The notes: generated by a model not told the origin, from the letters alone. A stretch of DNA of 64,000 nucleotides from Ichthyophis bannanicus (GCA_033557465.1 CM066035.1:910191309-910255308), one strand, 5' to 3'. Counted from the stretch's first letter, positions 1-11,275 are shown. Translations and numbers: made by a program.

Positions 1-48
1 CAGTGTCTCACGGTTTCTCAGGCCTGTTAGGCCTCTCCTTTTTCCTTC

Positions 49-2100
49 ATGGAACCGCCAGCCACTATTCCCAAGAAATGTACAAACTGTGGCGGTACAA
101 GCTTATTTTTAGACACTCACAATTGGTGTCTAACCTGCTTGGGTCCTGACCATTTTCCTCCGGAGCCTTCTGGCAATAGTATTGTGAGAAAAAGTTTTCA
201 ACATCGAGTTCCCCTCGACACGCGGTCACCATCCAAATTCAGGGCACCGACCATATCTTCTTCTACACAGGATCAGGTAACCCAAAAACAGTCTGTTAAG
301 ACTAGCCAGTCCTCGAATGGCAGTTCTCATGCACAGCATAGAGATGCCTACGGCCTTGCCCTCGAGAAACCACTGGCTTCAAAACCCCGGTGGGAGTCTT
401 CGGCCTCCAAAGCCTGTGTGTGGTTTCAGGTTGTTCCTGAGGTTCACCCCTCACAGAACATACCTGAGCCATGCCCGGTGGTGGCATCTGCTTTGAGCGG
501 TACCGATACCCTGGCATCGGCAATGGTGTTGGATGAAACATTCCTCACCAAGGATCGTCGTCTGGCGTCCTCGGTACCTACGGGACCGTTGGATACGCTC
601 CAGACCGACCCTCCAGTATCAGTATCGGTACCGGTACCGATATTAGTACCGATGTCGGTACCCTCCAGACGTGCATCGATAGACTCGCTTCCTTCGATGC
701 CGAGTCTGGAATCGATCTCTAGTCTAGAGGACTGGGTACCGACTCGCCTTGGTACCGACACCAGACGGTACCGAAGGGTCGGTTCCAATAATTCGGATCC
801 GCAACTCTCGGTTTCTTCGATACTGTTAGAGTTGCCACCGGCCAGCCTTCATCCACCGGTATCGAATACGGTACTGAAGTCTGTATCGGTATCCACATTA
901 CCATTGCTGTCGGTACCTTCCATGCTTCTCTCAGGCTCGCTTCCCTCGATACCGAGTTTGGAATCGATCCCTAGCATGGACGATACGCTACCGACTGTTG
1001 CTGGTCCCGACCTCCTGTGGTACCGGTGACCATCCTCTAAGAACCACCATTCAGGATCTTCTATTCCTATAAAGTTGGATAGATCCCTCGGTGCCAATGC
1101 TAGTTCTTCAGCAGATCTAGCCTGTCCAAAAGAATTTCCCGCTGGGGATTTTTCTTTTCAAGCTTTTCTCCTGGATATGGCAAAATCACTTGCCATTTCT
1201 ATACCTGGACAGGATCCTACACAGGGGAATACAGAATCCATGTATATTCCTGGAAGAGCAAAGGGACAACATCATGCTTCCTTTGCATCATTCCTTGCAG
1301 GATCTCCTTCTACGAATGTGGGAAGCTCCTTTAAAGGTACCCCCACTTTCAAGAGCAACTGATCTTCTTTATCAGGTGCCCCCTTCTCCAGGATTTCAAA
1401 AGACTCAACTTTCTCATCATCCCATTGTTGTAGAATCGGCAATGAGGCGGGTGAAGAGTACTAAAAAGCACTCTTCTTATCCGCCAGGTCGTGAGTCTAA
1501 GACTTTGGATGCCTTTGGACGCCAAACGTTTCAGGCATCCATGCTTTCAGCAAGAATTCTCTCATATTTTTTATATGGGCTTATCTCTTGAGGAGGTCAC
1601 AAAGAAATTACATCTTTTGACTCCTTTTCTTCAAGAGCCCAAGAGTGCAGACTATTCCTCACTGGTTAGTCATGCTCAAAATATCTCTAGATTTCTTACT
1701 CGTGCTTCCCTAGACTCCTTTGAGTCTGTTAGCAGGACTTCTGCTATAGCTATAGGAGCACGATGTAAAGCCTGGCTCCAAGCTTCAGACTTGGACAAAT
1801 GGGCACAAGTTAGACTGGGAAATACTCCTTGCACTGGAGAAAATCTCTTTAACAAGGAGTCTTTACTCCAGGTTGCTCAGTTAACAACTGACTGTCCTGT
1901 TTCCAGAGGCTGTTCTACGCCTTCTCCTTTCCCAGTTGGTAGGAAATGTCCTGCCAAAATTTCTTTCCCTAGGGGAAGATGATTTTATCCATCTTCTGCT
2001 CATCATACAGATGTTCCCAAACAAGGGAAACATCACCCTGGTCTGAAGAATCCACAACCTCAGCAGGGTCAACAAACCCAGCAGTCGCAGGGTTTCAAAT
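49..2100 (+). pseudogene. DIRS gag-like protein of element A, frameshifted
   Basis: Starts at ATG 49 (MEPPATIPKKCTNCGG). The N-terminus has a C-x2-C...C-x2-C pattern (KKCTNCGG...WCLTCLGPD) like a small zinc finger, followed by a long Ser/Pro/Val-rich stretch, then a conserved helical C-terminal part with the blocks FQAFLLDMAKSL, PPSPGFQKTQ, VVESAMRRVKS and FESVSR. The same blocks occur in gag of B, C and D. A TGA ends the first frame at 1029. Frame changes follow near 1250, 1575 and 1975, so it is dead as a single protein. The start was chosen because the zinc-finger start aligns with those of B and C. It is probably the nucleocapsid or structural protein of the DIRS particle; no function has been shown for this family member. 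Confidence 0.8.
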
Positions 2101-4440
2101 AGATCATCATTGCCCCTCTTGGTTGGTGCTTAGAGTAGCAGTCTGCTGCTTTTCATTTGCAGTATCTGCACTAAATTTATTCTAACCTTCCTAGATATCT
2201 CTTCATGAGACATCTTTTCTTTAACTTTAAGAGTCTTTATGATGATCATGCCCATACTTAACAGGGTTTTCCTCTTCCTCTTGAAGGAAAGAGAACTAAC
2301 AACTATTAATAGACAGTTGTTTTCCCTGTACTGGCATGTATCATCTCACCTGTCAGACTTCCTCCATAGTCAGTCTCTTTTAACTCTGTCTTACCTCCCT
2401 CTTACTATAACATTTGGTTTGTAAGAGGGACCCCTTTTACACTGGTAAGCCCCTATGGTCCTCTACCTGTTCTACCGGGGGATTCTCCCTTCAGGAGTTC
2501 TTCCCCCCCCCCCTTTGTTACCTTGCGGCAGCCCATCAGACAATAGGAAATCCTACCAGGTCCGTTGTTTCTTTTTCCCAATCTAAAAGAGGGAGAGGGA
2601 AAAGAAAGTTTCTCCGCTGCCTTGGTACGTTGCTGCAGATACAGCAATTCCTAGTGGTTAAGTCACTGGTTCTGTCCACCACACAACCAGGGATTCCCCT
2701 CCACTGGCAATCCTTCTAGCCTCAGTGCTAAGTCCCAAACAGGTTATCAACCTCGTTTGGGACACCCTCTTATCACAACCTGGTTGGTTAACTTCTATTC
2801 TTCGCCCCCTTGTCCTTGGCAGAATACTTCGTTACCTGCTGGCTTTCCACAGCCAGTGTTTCGTCTAACCAACCTGCAGCATGCTCTCTGCAACTCTACA
2901 GAGTAGCTTTGCACTATGGGCCCTTGCTAGAGAGCATTAGTATCTTGCCTAGCAGATAACCCCAGATGGTTAAAAGGGGGTTACCTCAGTCATGTTTCCA
3001 TGGCTCCATCTCATCTTAAATCTCTTTTGCGACATCAGTCTCAGACCTTTCATTATGTGAAAACCTAAAGAAAGGCCAATTCCCTGGCTTGGCCCATATC
3101 TCCTTTGATCTTCTCGTCAGTGATAATTTTCTTCAATGGCAGCTAAAGGACGCCCAATACCCCTCTTGCCCTCATAGGCAAGTCACTAGGGTATCTTCCT
3201 CCAGTGGCGTCCTCTATCCATTCTCCATATGGCAATTCTGGAGAAATCTGGACTTCCTGCCTACAATCTGAAGTTATCCTCTGCCTTTTTCACGTAGGCC
3301 ATCCTGGTTATTCAAGAGCTCAAATTCTGAAAAGAATCCAGACTACTTCTTGTCAGGGAGACGTCTCCTCTGACTCTCCCAATCATAATCTGTATGTCTA
3401 TTCAAGCAGGTATTAAGTTTCCTGCTCTTAAAGGAATCTTCCTCTCTCCCTAGGGGGGGGATCAGCTTCTATAGACCTCTCTCCTTCCACATACCTGAAG
3501 ATATGTGTCTATGTCTACATATTCAACACACCCACACCCACACCTACCTTCACCTACACACACCTACACACACACCTACCTACCTACCTACCTACCTGTG
3601 TGTCTATATATTTTTAGATAGATATGTATCCATATACTCATCTATCTGTTCTGTTAGGTTCAGATATCCTTATATTCCTCTATGATCCTGACAGATGGGC
3701 ACTATCCCTATCATTGCTGTACCAGCATACTTAGGGGGCGACACTTATAACCACTTTCTGTGCTAGTTAATAAAATTTCCCTACCATATAGGTTGGGTAC
3801 TCCTGAAGCTCTCCATGTACCTTTTTTCTTTCCTAATTGACCCCATTTAGGAAAGACATTGCGGAGCTTCAGTTAATCTAAAGCTTAGGGCTCCTGAGTC
3901 TGTCCTTTATTATCAGATACAAGGGTCTCCATACTCTTTCTCCCCTACATGGACTGATTCCATCCCCAGTCCACTTAGACTCATTTTTTCTTTTGGTCCT
4001 AAGTTTGTACTGTTTTTGGACCAAACCAGCTTAAGTGTTCGTTAATACTACCTTCTGCGTCTCCGCTGAAGCTCTACCTCTTATACTACCCCAGTTTTTC
4101 CCCTGGGACTATTTCTCACCCTGAAGGGTTCTGAACTCCACTTGTTTTTTCTAATTTTATTACCTCTACTTCTCAGTGAGGTACCCCTTGAGCACATTCA
4201 CTGGCTCTTCTAACAGATCCATATGTACCTCAGTGGACTTGTGCAGTGCCAACAAGGGAGGCCCAGATTACAATATTTTGCTACAAAATGCCCTCTATAC
4301 AGGGTCTTCCCCTTTTAGGAACCCTGTTCTAGCCAGCTGTTCCACAGCTCCTCTTCTGTATTCAATTCCTACCCTCCATCCCCAGGATGCCTGAGGTCTT
4401 AGCAATAGCATGGCTCGTTCTAAACTTGCAGCATGCTAGG
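2101..4440 (+). other. Non-coding 3' module of element A
   Basis: About 2.3 kb between gag and the ICR with no long open frame and no RT, RNase H or recombinase motif. Several anchors match the same interval of copy C in the same order. Around 2883-2945 there is ATGCTCTCTGCAACTCTACA, matching the region near 41310. The stretch around 3196 (GGTATCTTCC) matches 41548. The stretch ending CTACCCTCCATCCC near 4370 matches 42755. A CA/CCTA microsatellite lies inside. The role is unknown; it may carry cis signals for a trans-mobilised element. Confidence 0.65.
3526..3598. repeat. CA / CCTA microsatellite
   Basis: Mixed CACAC and CCTACCTA simple repeat inside the non-coding module of element A. Copy C has AT-rich simple repeats at the corresponding place (about 41920-42050), so this spot is repeat-prone. 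Confidence 0.85.
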
Positions 4441-4470
4441 ACTCCCTCTGGGCATCTGAGCTTGGGAGTC

Positions 4471-4570
4471 CCCATATGTGAAGACTCATTCCTGCTTGTT
4501 CCTGGAGATAGCACAGTTACTTACCTGTAACAGGTGATCTCTGGGAACAGCAGGAATAAGTCTTCACAAC
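4471..4570 (+). repeat. DIRS internal complementary region of element A
   Basis: Starts CCCATATGTGAAGACTCATT. The first half is the reverse complement of the left end of this family (as seen in C at 38334), and the second half (ACAGTTACTTACCTGTAACA...) is the reverse complement of the right end at 4790-4835. In DIRS elements this region templates the joining of the two ends during circle formation. Confidence 0.85.
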
Positions 4571-4649
4571 CCACCCAACTCCCCTAGGAGTTGCTTTTTC
4601 TCTATCTGTCTTTTCCTTCCTTGCTCTCTTTGTCTCGGCTTTCAAACTT

Positions 4650-4835
4650 AACTGAGGAGAGACAGTTGGGAAGGCGGGAAAGCAGCACGCAGGCATGTTG
4701 GGATGCTTCCAAAGGCTTTCTGATTGGACGCTGGGAAGCGTTCCCGCGCAGACTCCGTCGGTACCGACGTACCCATATGTGAAGACTTATTCCTGCTGTT
4801 CTCAGAGATCACCTGTTAAGGTAAGTAACTGTGCT
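4650..4835 (+). repeat. Right inverted terminal repeat of element A
   Basis: Contains the palindrome CGTCGGTACCGACG at 4756-4769 followed by the terminal stretch ending GTAAGTAACTGTGCT. It matches the reverse complement of the left ITRs of B (7570) and C (38334). Confidence 0.85.
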
Positions 4836-5269
4836 TTCTTGTCATCTCACTAACAACATCATAAACATTCTCCAGTGCTAGGCAAATTGTGAACTAATAT
4901 AAAACACTGCAAAAGTCACTGAATCGAGAGTCCAATCTACCATATCATACCATACCAGCACACACTGCCAAAACTCATACAATAAGGGGCCTACCCAGAA
5001 AAAGCAGCACTACAAATACTGCAATGGGCCCCAAAACATCCATACACCTATTTGAAAAGCTGTACAAGTCAAATTACTACAGTACAGATCTCTACCTACA
5101 AACTTCATGTTAATAGAACACCTGGCCTTTTTCACACATTAGAACACAGACCCTCACCAAGTACAGAATAAGTGACCACAACCTAAAGTAAAATAAAAAT
5201 CTGTAGACAAAAATTAAACTGAAACCCCAAGAAGCCAGACTCCACATGTGGTGTTGCACCATATAAGAG
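4836..5269. other. Unassigned flank of element A
   Basis: AT-rich DNA with no gene, tandem repeat or element that I can name. It is probably old intronic or intergenic sequence. Confidence 0.5.
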
Positions 5270-5455
5270 ATGCAGTTCCCCATACTGTGGCCTTGAGCAA
5301 GCCACTTAACCTCCATTGCCTCAGGTACACTTAAATTGTGAGCCCTTTGGGAACAAGGGAATAAAAAGTACCTGCTGGTATATACATACATGTAAACCGC
5401 TCTGATGCGCAAGTAAAGGGCGGTATATCAAGTGCCTAAACCAAAAAAAACCAAA
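5270..5455 (+). mobile_element. Headless SINE with MIR-like core and LINE-like tail
   Basis: Contains CTTGAGCAAGCCACTTAACC and CCATTGCCTCAGG, which resemble the core of MIR/CORE SINEs, followed by a tail reading GTAAACCGCTCTGATGCG and GGCGGTATATCAAG. The same core and spacing occur in the fuller copy at 49910-50188 (minus). The tRNA-derived head is missing here. Confidence 0.65.
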
Positions 5456-5639
5456 CCAAGTCCAATCACTAAATTGATATAATTTTTTCTACCGTTTGAT
5501 TTTTGATCATGATGGTCCTGATCTGAGGTTTGTTTTCCTCTTGTCTTAGCTCTCTTTCTATGGTCTATAGTCCATCTGCCATTTCTTCTCTCCTTTTGCT
5601 TTCTTCATTTTCTTCCATCAGCCTTTTTTCAGTCCCAGT

Positions 5640-6105
5640 ATACCTCCCCAGTATCAGCCCCCTTTACAGCCTCCCCTCCCAGTACCTTTCATTGTCAACC
5701 CCCTTGCATTCCCAGCACCGCCACTGGTGTCTATCCCTTTCTAGTCCCCCCCTCCTTCTCCATCGTCCAGTCCCTTCTAGTCCAAATACCATCCCAGGTA
5801 TTGGCGAACTTCCAGTCCAAGTACCACCTCCCGTATCAGTTCACTTCCAGTCACCCTCTCCTCTGTCCATCTGCCTTCCAGTGCCATCCCTGGGTGTCAG
5901 CTCCCTTCAATCCCCCCACCTTCCCTCCAGCTGCCTCCTTCCCCTCTTTTGTGGTCCCTTCCTACCCCCCCCATGTGAGCTCCCTTCTAGCCACCACCTT
6001 CCCCATGTCAGTTTTCCATCCCCCCTCCTATTACCCAGCCAGCTTCCAGCCCCATCCCCAAGTGTCTGCTCCCTTCCAGAAACCCCCCCCGTGTCTGCTC
6101 TGATT
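5640..6105. repeat. Degenerate C/T-rich minisatellite
   Basis: Pyrimidine-rich stretch in which variants of CTTCCAGTCC, CATCCC and GTGTCAGCTCCCTTC recur at irregular spacing of roughly 30-60 bp. It produces proline/serine-rich open frames that I do not believe are genes. Confidence 0.5.
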
Positions 6106-6110
6106 CGTCC

Positions 6111-6333
6111 TTCAAAAAAGAAAGTAGCCACGGGAACACTTCTCTATTCCTGCAGCTCTGCTGTCTTTCACACTGCTGGGTCGCGGAGTTTCTAAAGGCA
6201 ATAACCATTTCTTGTTTCTTACAAGAAACAGGAAATGCTTGTTACTCCTGCAAACGCTGCGGTCCAGCAGTGTGAAAGATAGCAGAGCTGTGGGAACAGA
6301 GAAATGTTCTTGTGGCTGCTTTTCTTTTTTGAA
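6111..6333. repeat. 223-bp imperfect palindrome (foldback element)
   Basis: The arms are about 110 bp with almost no loop. The left arm begins TTCAAAAAAGAAAG and the right arm ends CTTTTCTTTTTTGAA. The inner stem is CTTGTTTCTT/ACAAGAAACA at about 6211-6230, and CAGCTCTGCTGTCTTTCACA on the left pairs with the CAGTGTGAAAGATAGCAGAG side on the right. This could be a foldback DNA transposon (MITE). No target duplication was recognised. Confidence 0.75.
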
Positions 6334-6339
6334 GCAGTG

Positions 6340-7569
6340 GGCGACTAGTGATGGTGCCCCTCTCCCCCTCCCAGCTGCTTTTTAACGTCTGACAGCACAG
6401 GACTGCAGTGAGAGACTGGTATCTCCTCACCCCCTGCTTCTCCCCAGCAAAGCATCTGCCTGTCTCGTGTTCACAGCCACAGTCAGGACCGCCTCTGCTT
6501 TTGCTGCTGCTGCCGCTCTTAGCTCCTTCTCCATGTCCTTCCGTTCTTCATCAGTTTTCCTCAGTCTCCACGAACATTCATTCTGTGCCCTTTCGCGCTT
6601 CAGTCTGGCGACGGCCATTTTGATGGCGATCTTCCCGCCCTGCACAAGGGAGCCATTTTCTGCAAGAGTTTTTCCCGCCTTCACTTCTGCTGCCGGCAGT
6701 CTTCTCAATGGCCCTCTGCGTAAATTAACTGCAGAGATCTTCCCAAGATGCTTGTTCAGTGCCACAGCCAGCCCTGAACAGCTCCTCAGCCACAGCTCTT
6801 CTTGTTTAGCATGCCACTTCATACAGCGGAGCTATGCTGGCCCTCCTGTCATGCTGTTTGGCCTGCGGTTGCAACTCCAGCAATTAGTCAACCGGATTTG
6901 TGCTGCATGTTCATCACATCCTGGGGAAGCCTCCATGATGCCATTGGAACCCCCTGGAAGGTGCATGAGACACCCGTAGCCTCGGGCCACTCCTCACCTC
7001 CTGCCGTAGTCTCAGCCATGGGCCTGGTCACTGGTGAAGCCCCTTCACCCCACGCCTCAGACAGCAGCACTCCACGACTGAGTCTTCCCCTCAGTTTCCC
7101 ACAGGCCATGATTTGGAATTGTGCATGGCCCTGTTCAAGAGAGCCTGGGAGGTCTGGAGGAGTGAGCAGTCAACAGCGCAGGGCGCATCAAATCCTGCCA
7201 TCTCTCAGCAGGCTACAACCAGGAAATGTCTTCTGGACTCCTAGAGGTCTAGCACAGCAAGCTGACTTGCCAAGGCTGTCTCCAGGCAGGCCAATGCAAT
7301 TCACTGCCACTTCTGGAGCTCAATCACTTGTCAGAGGACGACAGCCATAACAGTGTCTGATTGCGAGGATGGTCTCCCTCTGAGGACCTGGAGGCAGACC
7401 GGCAAGATACCCACAACATCAGACTTTTTAGAGCTGTCGGCACTTATTTTACAGATTGTGGAGGCTCTTTGCATCCCTGACGGTACAGATGGGACACCCA
7501 CACAGAACATATCCCTAGCAGACCCAGTCGTCTTAGCAGGTGTGAAGAAATTGGCTAGATCCTTTCCTA
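6340..7569 (+). mobile_element. DIRS element H, 5' part (lineage 2)
   Basis: Decayed leader and gag of a lineage-2 DIRS, interrupted at 7569/7570 by element B and resuming at 12764. The leader has CCATTTTGA and CCCGCC words like the leaders of E and G. Near 6860 a degraded CC-x2-CG pattern resembles the RCLVCG gag start of G. The last frame before B (ADPVVLAGVKKLARSF) continues in frame on the far side of B, which shows that B inserted cleanly. Confidence 0.6.
6802..7569 (+). pseudogene. Lineage-2 DIRS gag of element H, N-terminal half
   Basis: Heavily frameshifted gag remnant. The conserved parts are a cysteine-containing start near 6810-6930 and the block DFLELSALILQIVEAL...LADPVVLAGVKKLARS at 7419-7569. 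The C-terminal half lies after element B at 12764. Without the better copies G (45345) and K (61557) this would not be recognisable; the assignment rests on order and on frame continuity across B. Confidence 0.5.
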
Positions 7570-7735
7570 TCTCCAGGAACAAGCAGGAATAAGTCCTCAC
7601 ATATGGGTACGTCGGTACCGACGGAGCCCGTGCGGGAAAGCTCCCCAGCTTCCCAGAAGGAAGCTTTTGGGGCCTCCCACTGCACATGCGCGCTGCCTTC
7701 CCGCCTTCCTGACCAGTTCTCCTCAGTTTCTCTTT
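7570..7735 (+). repeat. Left inverted terminal repeat of element B
   Basis: Matches the reverse complement of 12586-12735 through the palindrome CGTCGGTACCGACG (7611-7624), the GGAAGCTTTTGGGGCCTCCC block and the CGCGCTGCC block, ending around CTCCTCAGTTT. The outermost ~20 bases do not pair with the right end; they are represented instead in the ICR, as in other DIRS elements with split ends. Confidence 0.9.
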
Positions 7736-7940
7736 TTCCGCGGAGCCAGCAGGTCGTGTTCCTGTCACCGCTGAAGAAATTGTTTGTTTGTTTCTTTAGA
7801 CCGCGTACCTGCCTTCCCCATACCGAAACCGGAACCGCCGGTCTCTCTTTTCTTTTCTTTAAAAAAAAAAATAAAAAAAATCTTTATTCTGCACAACTTG
7901 GTGACTTCGGTTAGGCCTCAGGCCTACACAAATTCTCCTC

Positions 7941-9720
7941 ATGGAGAAACCAGCCCCTGGTTTTAAGAAGTGTACCAAGTGTAGTGCTGTTATTCATGGG
8001 TGTCTGTGACAGAAATGGTGTCTTAAGTGTTTGGGACCTGACCACCCCATTCCGGACTGCCCATCCTGCTCCCAGATGTCTAAACGTGGTTTGCAGAACC
8101 GGGCCAACAAATTCCATGTGCTGTTTGCTTCAGATAATCCAGCATCACAGTCATCCAGGTCTTCCTCTCCGGATGGATCTCAGGTAACCAAACCTTCTGT
8201 GGGCAGGTCCTCAAAGAGCAAATCTCCTTCAAAGCATCGAGAGGCTCTCACTTTTGAGTGTAAGGATCCTGCCCCAGCCAAACAACCCCGGCGGGAAGCT
8301 CTGGCTTCCAAAGCACCATCTATTGGGTTACAGGTTGACATTGATGGCACGGCCTCGACTGATCACCTGTTAGACTGCTCTGGGGTACCGGCCCATACCG
8401 GTACCGACATCCAGGCAGCAGTGGCGTCTATGAGCAATACTGTTCAGACCATGCAGCAGGCCATGCTGGCTTTTATTAATGCTGCGACGCCCTCGGTACC
8501 GCGTTCAGCGGTACCGGGTCCGGTTCCGGTATCGTCTCCCATACCGGAACCGAGACCATCGACTTCCAAACGCAGATTGGTTCCGCATGCCGGATCTGGG
8601 TTTTCACCCGATACCGATCCCATACCCGGTACGCCCGATGTCGATACCGATCGGTATGCGTATCGTGCGTTGGAAGCAAATAGAGAATACTCTGATTCTT
8701 CTGAGGATTTTGACTCCTCTTCCCCAAAGAGGAGAATGTCTCCACCAGAGGATTTGTCCTTTCAAGACTTCATTATTGAACTAGCTAAAGGACTTTCTAT
8801 TACCACATCCTCTGAAAAAGAACCTAGGTCAAAGAAATTGGATATTTTAGGATACCCTAAGGTTCCTAAAGAGGCAGTCACCCTGCCTATCCATGAAATC
8901 CTTCAAGAACACTTGATGGACTTATGGGAGGCTCCTCTAACGTTGTCTCCTTATTCTCGTAGGTTGGATACCATGTACCGGGTCCCCCCTCCTCCTGGTT
9001 TTCAAAAGACTCAGTTGCCTCACCATTCCATTGTGGTGAAGTCTGCACTGAAAAAGATTAAGAGTACCAAAAGGCACTCTTCTACCCCTCCAGGACGAGA
9101 ATGTAAGACCCTAGACTCTTTTGGCAAGAAACTTTTCCAGACTACTATGCTTATAGCCAGGATTAATTCTTACAGTCTGTATATGGGCATGTTTCTCAGG
9201 GAACTTGCCCTAAAGATACGACATTTTGCCTCCTTTATCCCTGAGGATAGAAAAGAGGAGTTCATTTCTCTGGTGAAACAGCTTCTAGATGTTTCTAAGT
9301 TCTCCAACAGAGCAGCTTTTGATTCCTTTGAGGGTGCCGGTAGAGCTTCGGGCATTGCTATTGCAGCCCGACGACTTGCTTGGCTCCAGGCCTCTGACCT
9401 AGAACCCTGGGTCCTGGATGGCTTACGGAATCTGCCCTGTACAGGTGAGAACTTATTTGGTAAAGACTGGCAAATTAAAGCCACTCAAATGGACGCAGAA
9501 AATGCTACATTGGATAGACTTTCTAAGTCTACCTCTACTCCTGCCAAGAAAAAGTCTTTCAAGAGGCCTTACTACAAGAAGGCCAGATTTTCCACAAATA
9601 CTGGTCCAACAATCTTCTCAGCCTCGCTTTGCTGCTAAACGTCAGCAACCTAAACAGGCAAAGTCAAAGCCTGCAGCGTCTACCACTCCTCAGCAGGCTC
9701 AACCCCCTCAGGGGTTTTGA
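7941..9720 (+). pseudogene. DIRS gag-like protein of element B, one stop and one frameshift
   Basis: ATG at 7941 opens MEKPAPGFKKCTKC. An in-frame TGA at 8007-8009 interrupts the cysteine motif, after which the same frame stays open from 8010 to 9638. A frame change near 9580 leads to the family C-terminus ending QAQPPQGF at 9720. Conserved blocks are FQDFIIELAKGL, YRVPPPPGFQKTQLPHHS, KKIKSTKRHSSTPPG and FEGAGRASGIAIAARRLAWLQ. The middle part has several GGTACC words at 8384-8515 shared in type with the ITR. RT follows with short spacing. Confidence 0.85.
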
Positions 9721-9721
9721 C

Positions 9722-11275
9722 TTGCCCCTAGAGAACTTAACATTTCTGGCTCTGGAACAACCAGAGCCCCTCACCATTCCCGGAAGGTTAGCTCACTTTG
9801 CTTCCAGATGGGAGCAAATCACATCAGAGCAATGGACCCTCTCTATCATCAGAGGGCTACAAACTTCATTTTTCCAACCTTCCTCCATATACCATGGTGA
9901 GGCACTTCAATTCTCCCCCATCTCTCCTGGACCTGTTGGATCAGGAAGTCTCTTCTCTCCTTGCCCAAGGGGCAATAGAAGAGGTTCCTCTTCTTCAACA
10001 AGGGACAGGATTCTACTCCCCTTATTTTCTCATAACAAAGAAGACAGGGGAATTCAGACCTATCCTAGATCTGAGAGAATTGAACAAATTTCTGTACAAG
10101 GAGAAATTCAAAATGCTTTCTCTAGGCATTCTCCTTCCATACCTTCAGAGTCAGGATTGGCTTTGTTCTCTAGATCTCAAGGATGCGTACACACATATAC
10201 TCATCCACCCATCCCACAGAAAATATCTAAGATTTCTGTTTCAGGGAAAACATTTCCAGTACAGAGTACTTCCCTTCGGTCTAGCCTCTGCTCCAAGAGT
10301 GTTCACCAAATGCATGGCAGTTGTTGCCGCATTTCTAAGAGGTCTGGGAATTTTTGTATTCCCATATCTGGACGACTGGCTCATCCGAGCTCCATCTCAG
10401 TCAGAGGCCCAGATTTCCCTGGACCGCACAAGGCACCTTCTGCAATATCTGGGACTGGTGGTAAACCTTCCCAAGTCTCAACTTACCCCTACTCAGTCTC
10501 TAGAATTCATAGGGGCCCAGTTGGACACCACCACTGCAAGGGCCTACCTGCCTCAAGTCCGGGGCCAACGTCTGCTGTGCTTGGCCTCCCAAGCTCAGTC
10601 CAGCAGTCACTTGACAGCCAGAGAAATGCGACTTCTGGGCCACATGGCCTCCACGGTACACGTGGTGCCCTACGCTCGTCTTCATATGAGAGCAGCTCAA
10701 TGGACCTTGGCCACCCAGTGGACTCAAGCATCAGGAGCGCTCTCCGACCAAATACTCACCTCAAACCGTCTGTTTTGGTCCCTCCAATGGTGGATATCCA
10801 CCAAAAATCTGTTGTTGGGGGCCCCCTTCCAACCTTTGTTGCCCCAAGCAACCCTCACAACAGATGCCTCCCAAACAGGTTGGGGAGCCCATCTACAATC
10901 CCTCTCCACTCAGGGTACCTCTTTGCAAGTCCGTGGAATGCCAAACTTCCCCGGTTCTCTTCCAGGACTCCGTGTCAGGGAGCTCAGGCCAACGACGCCT
11001 TTCTCCTGCATTGGGGTCAGGAATTCCTATATGCCTTTCCACCCATTCCTTTGATTCCCAAGACTCTGTTCAAACTCCAGAGGGATCACGGATCGATGAT
11101 CCTCATAGCTCCATGCTGGCCACGCCAAGTGTGGTTCCCTCTACTTCTGCATCTCTCCCAGGGACCCTCCCTGTACCTGGGAGCTGCGCCAGACCTTCTC
11201 TCTCAGGAGAAAGGGACTTTGTGGCACCCAAACCCCAAGTCCCTACACCTCAGAGCTTGGTTACTGAAGGCCTAA
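9722..11275 (+). pseudogene. DIRS reverse transcriptase of element B, most of RNase H deleted
   Basis: The 9798-11054 frame is open over the whole RT: LITKKTGEFRPILDLRELNK, WLCSLDLKDAYTHILI, VLPFGLASAPRVFTK and the catalytic FPYLDDWLIR. RNase H begins with LTTDASQTGWGAH near 10856, but the sequence then jumps to the downstream LFASPWNAKLPRF block, which in element D lies about 370 bp further on. The central RNase H segment is therefore missing and the frame changes at the joint. The tail continues in another frame through SMILIAPCWPRQ to a stop at 11275 that overlaps the start of the recombinase frame. RT alone looks intact. Confidence 0.85.

Larger units (their letters stand above)
1..4835 (+). 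mobile_element. DIRS element A, gag-only (lineage 1), left end outside window
   Basis: The element starts before the window and enters at the gag start. Its order is gag, about 2.4 kb without DIRS pol motifs, ICR and right ITR. The right terminus reads GGTAAGTAACTGTGCT, the same as in copies B and C. No YLDDWL motif, no RNase H TDAS motif and no recombinase R...HxxR...Y set can be found between gag and the ICR. The middle part resembles the equivalent part of copy C, so this is inferred to be a replicated non-autonomous family rather than a random decay product. Like other DIRS elements it should move through a circular DNA intermediate and a tyrosine recombinase, which here would have to come from another element. 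Confidence 0.8.

Noticed and set aside
49..1029. Cloning artefact because of many KpnI sites (GGTACC)
   Set aside because: The same word density occurs in gag of three separate copies with family-like divergence and in the ITR palindromes.
5530..6195. 221-codon open frame rich in Pro, Ser and Leu
   Set aside because: It follows a C/T-rich degenerate minisatellite, has overlapping open frames on both strands and no recognisable domain; low complexity explains it.
9629..11275. 548-codon frame overlapping the RT of element B as a separate protein
   Set aside because: Most of it is an alternative frame of RT; only its last ~110 codons are the genuine shifted pol tail.
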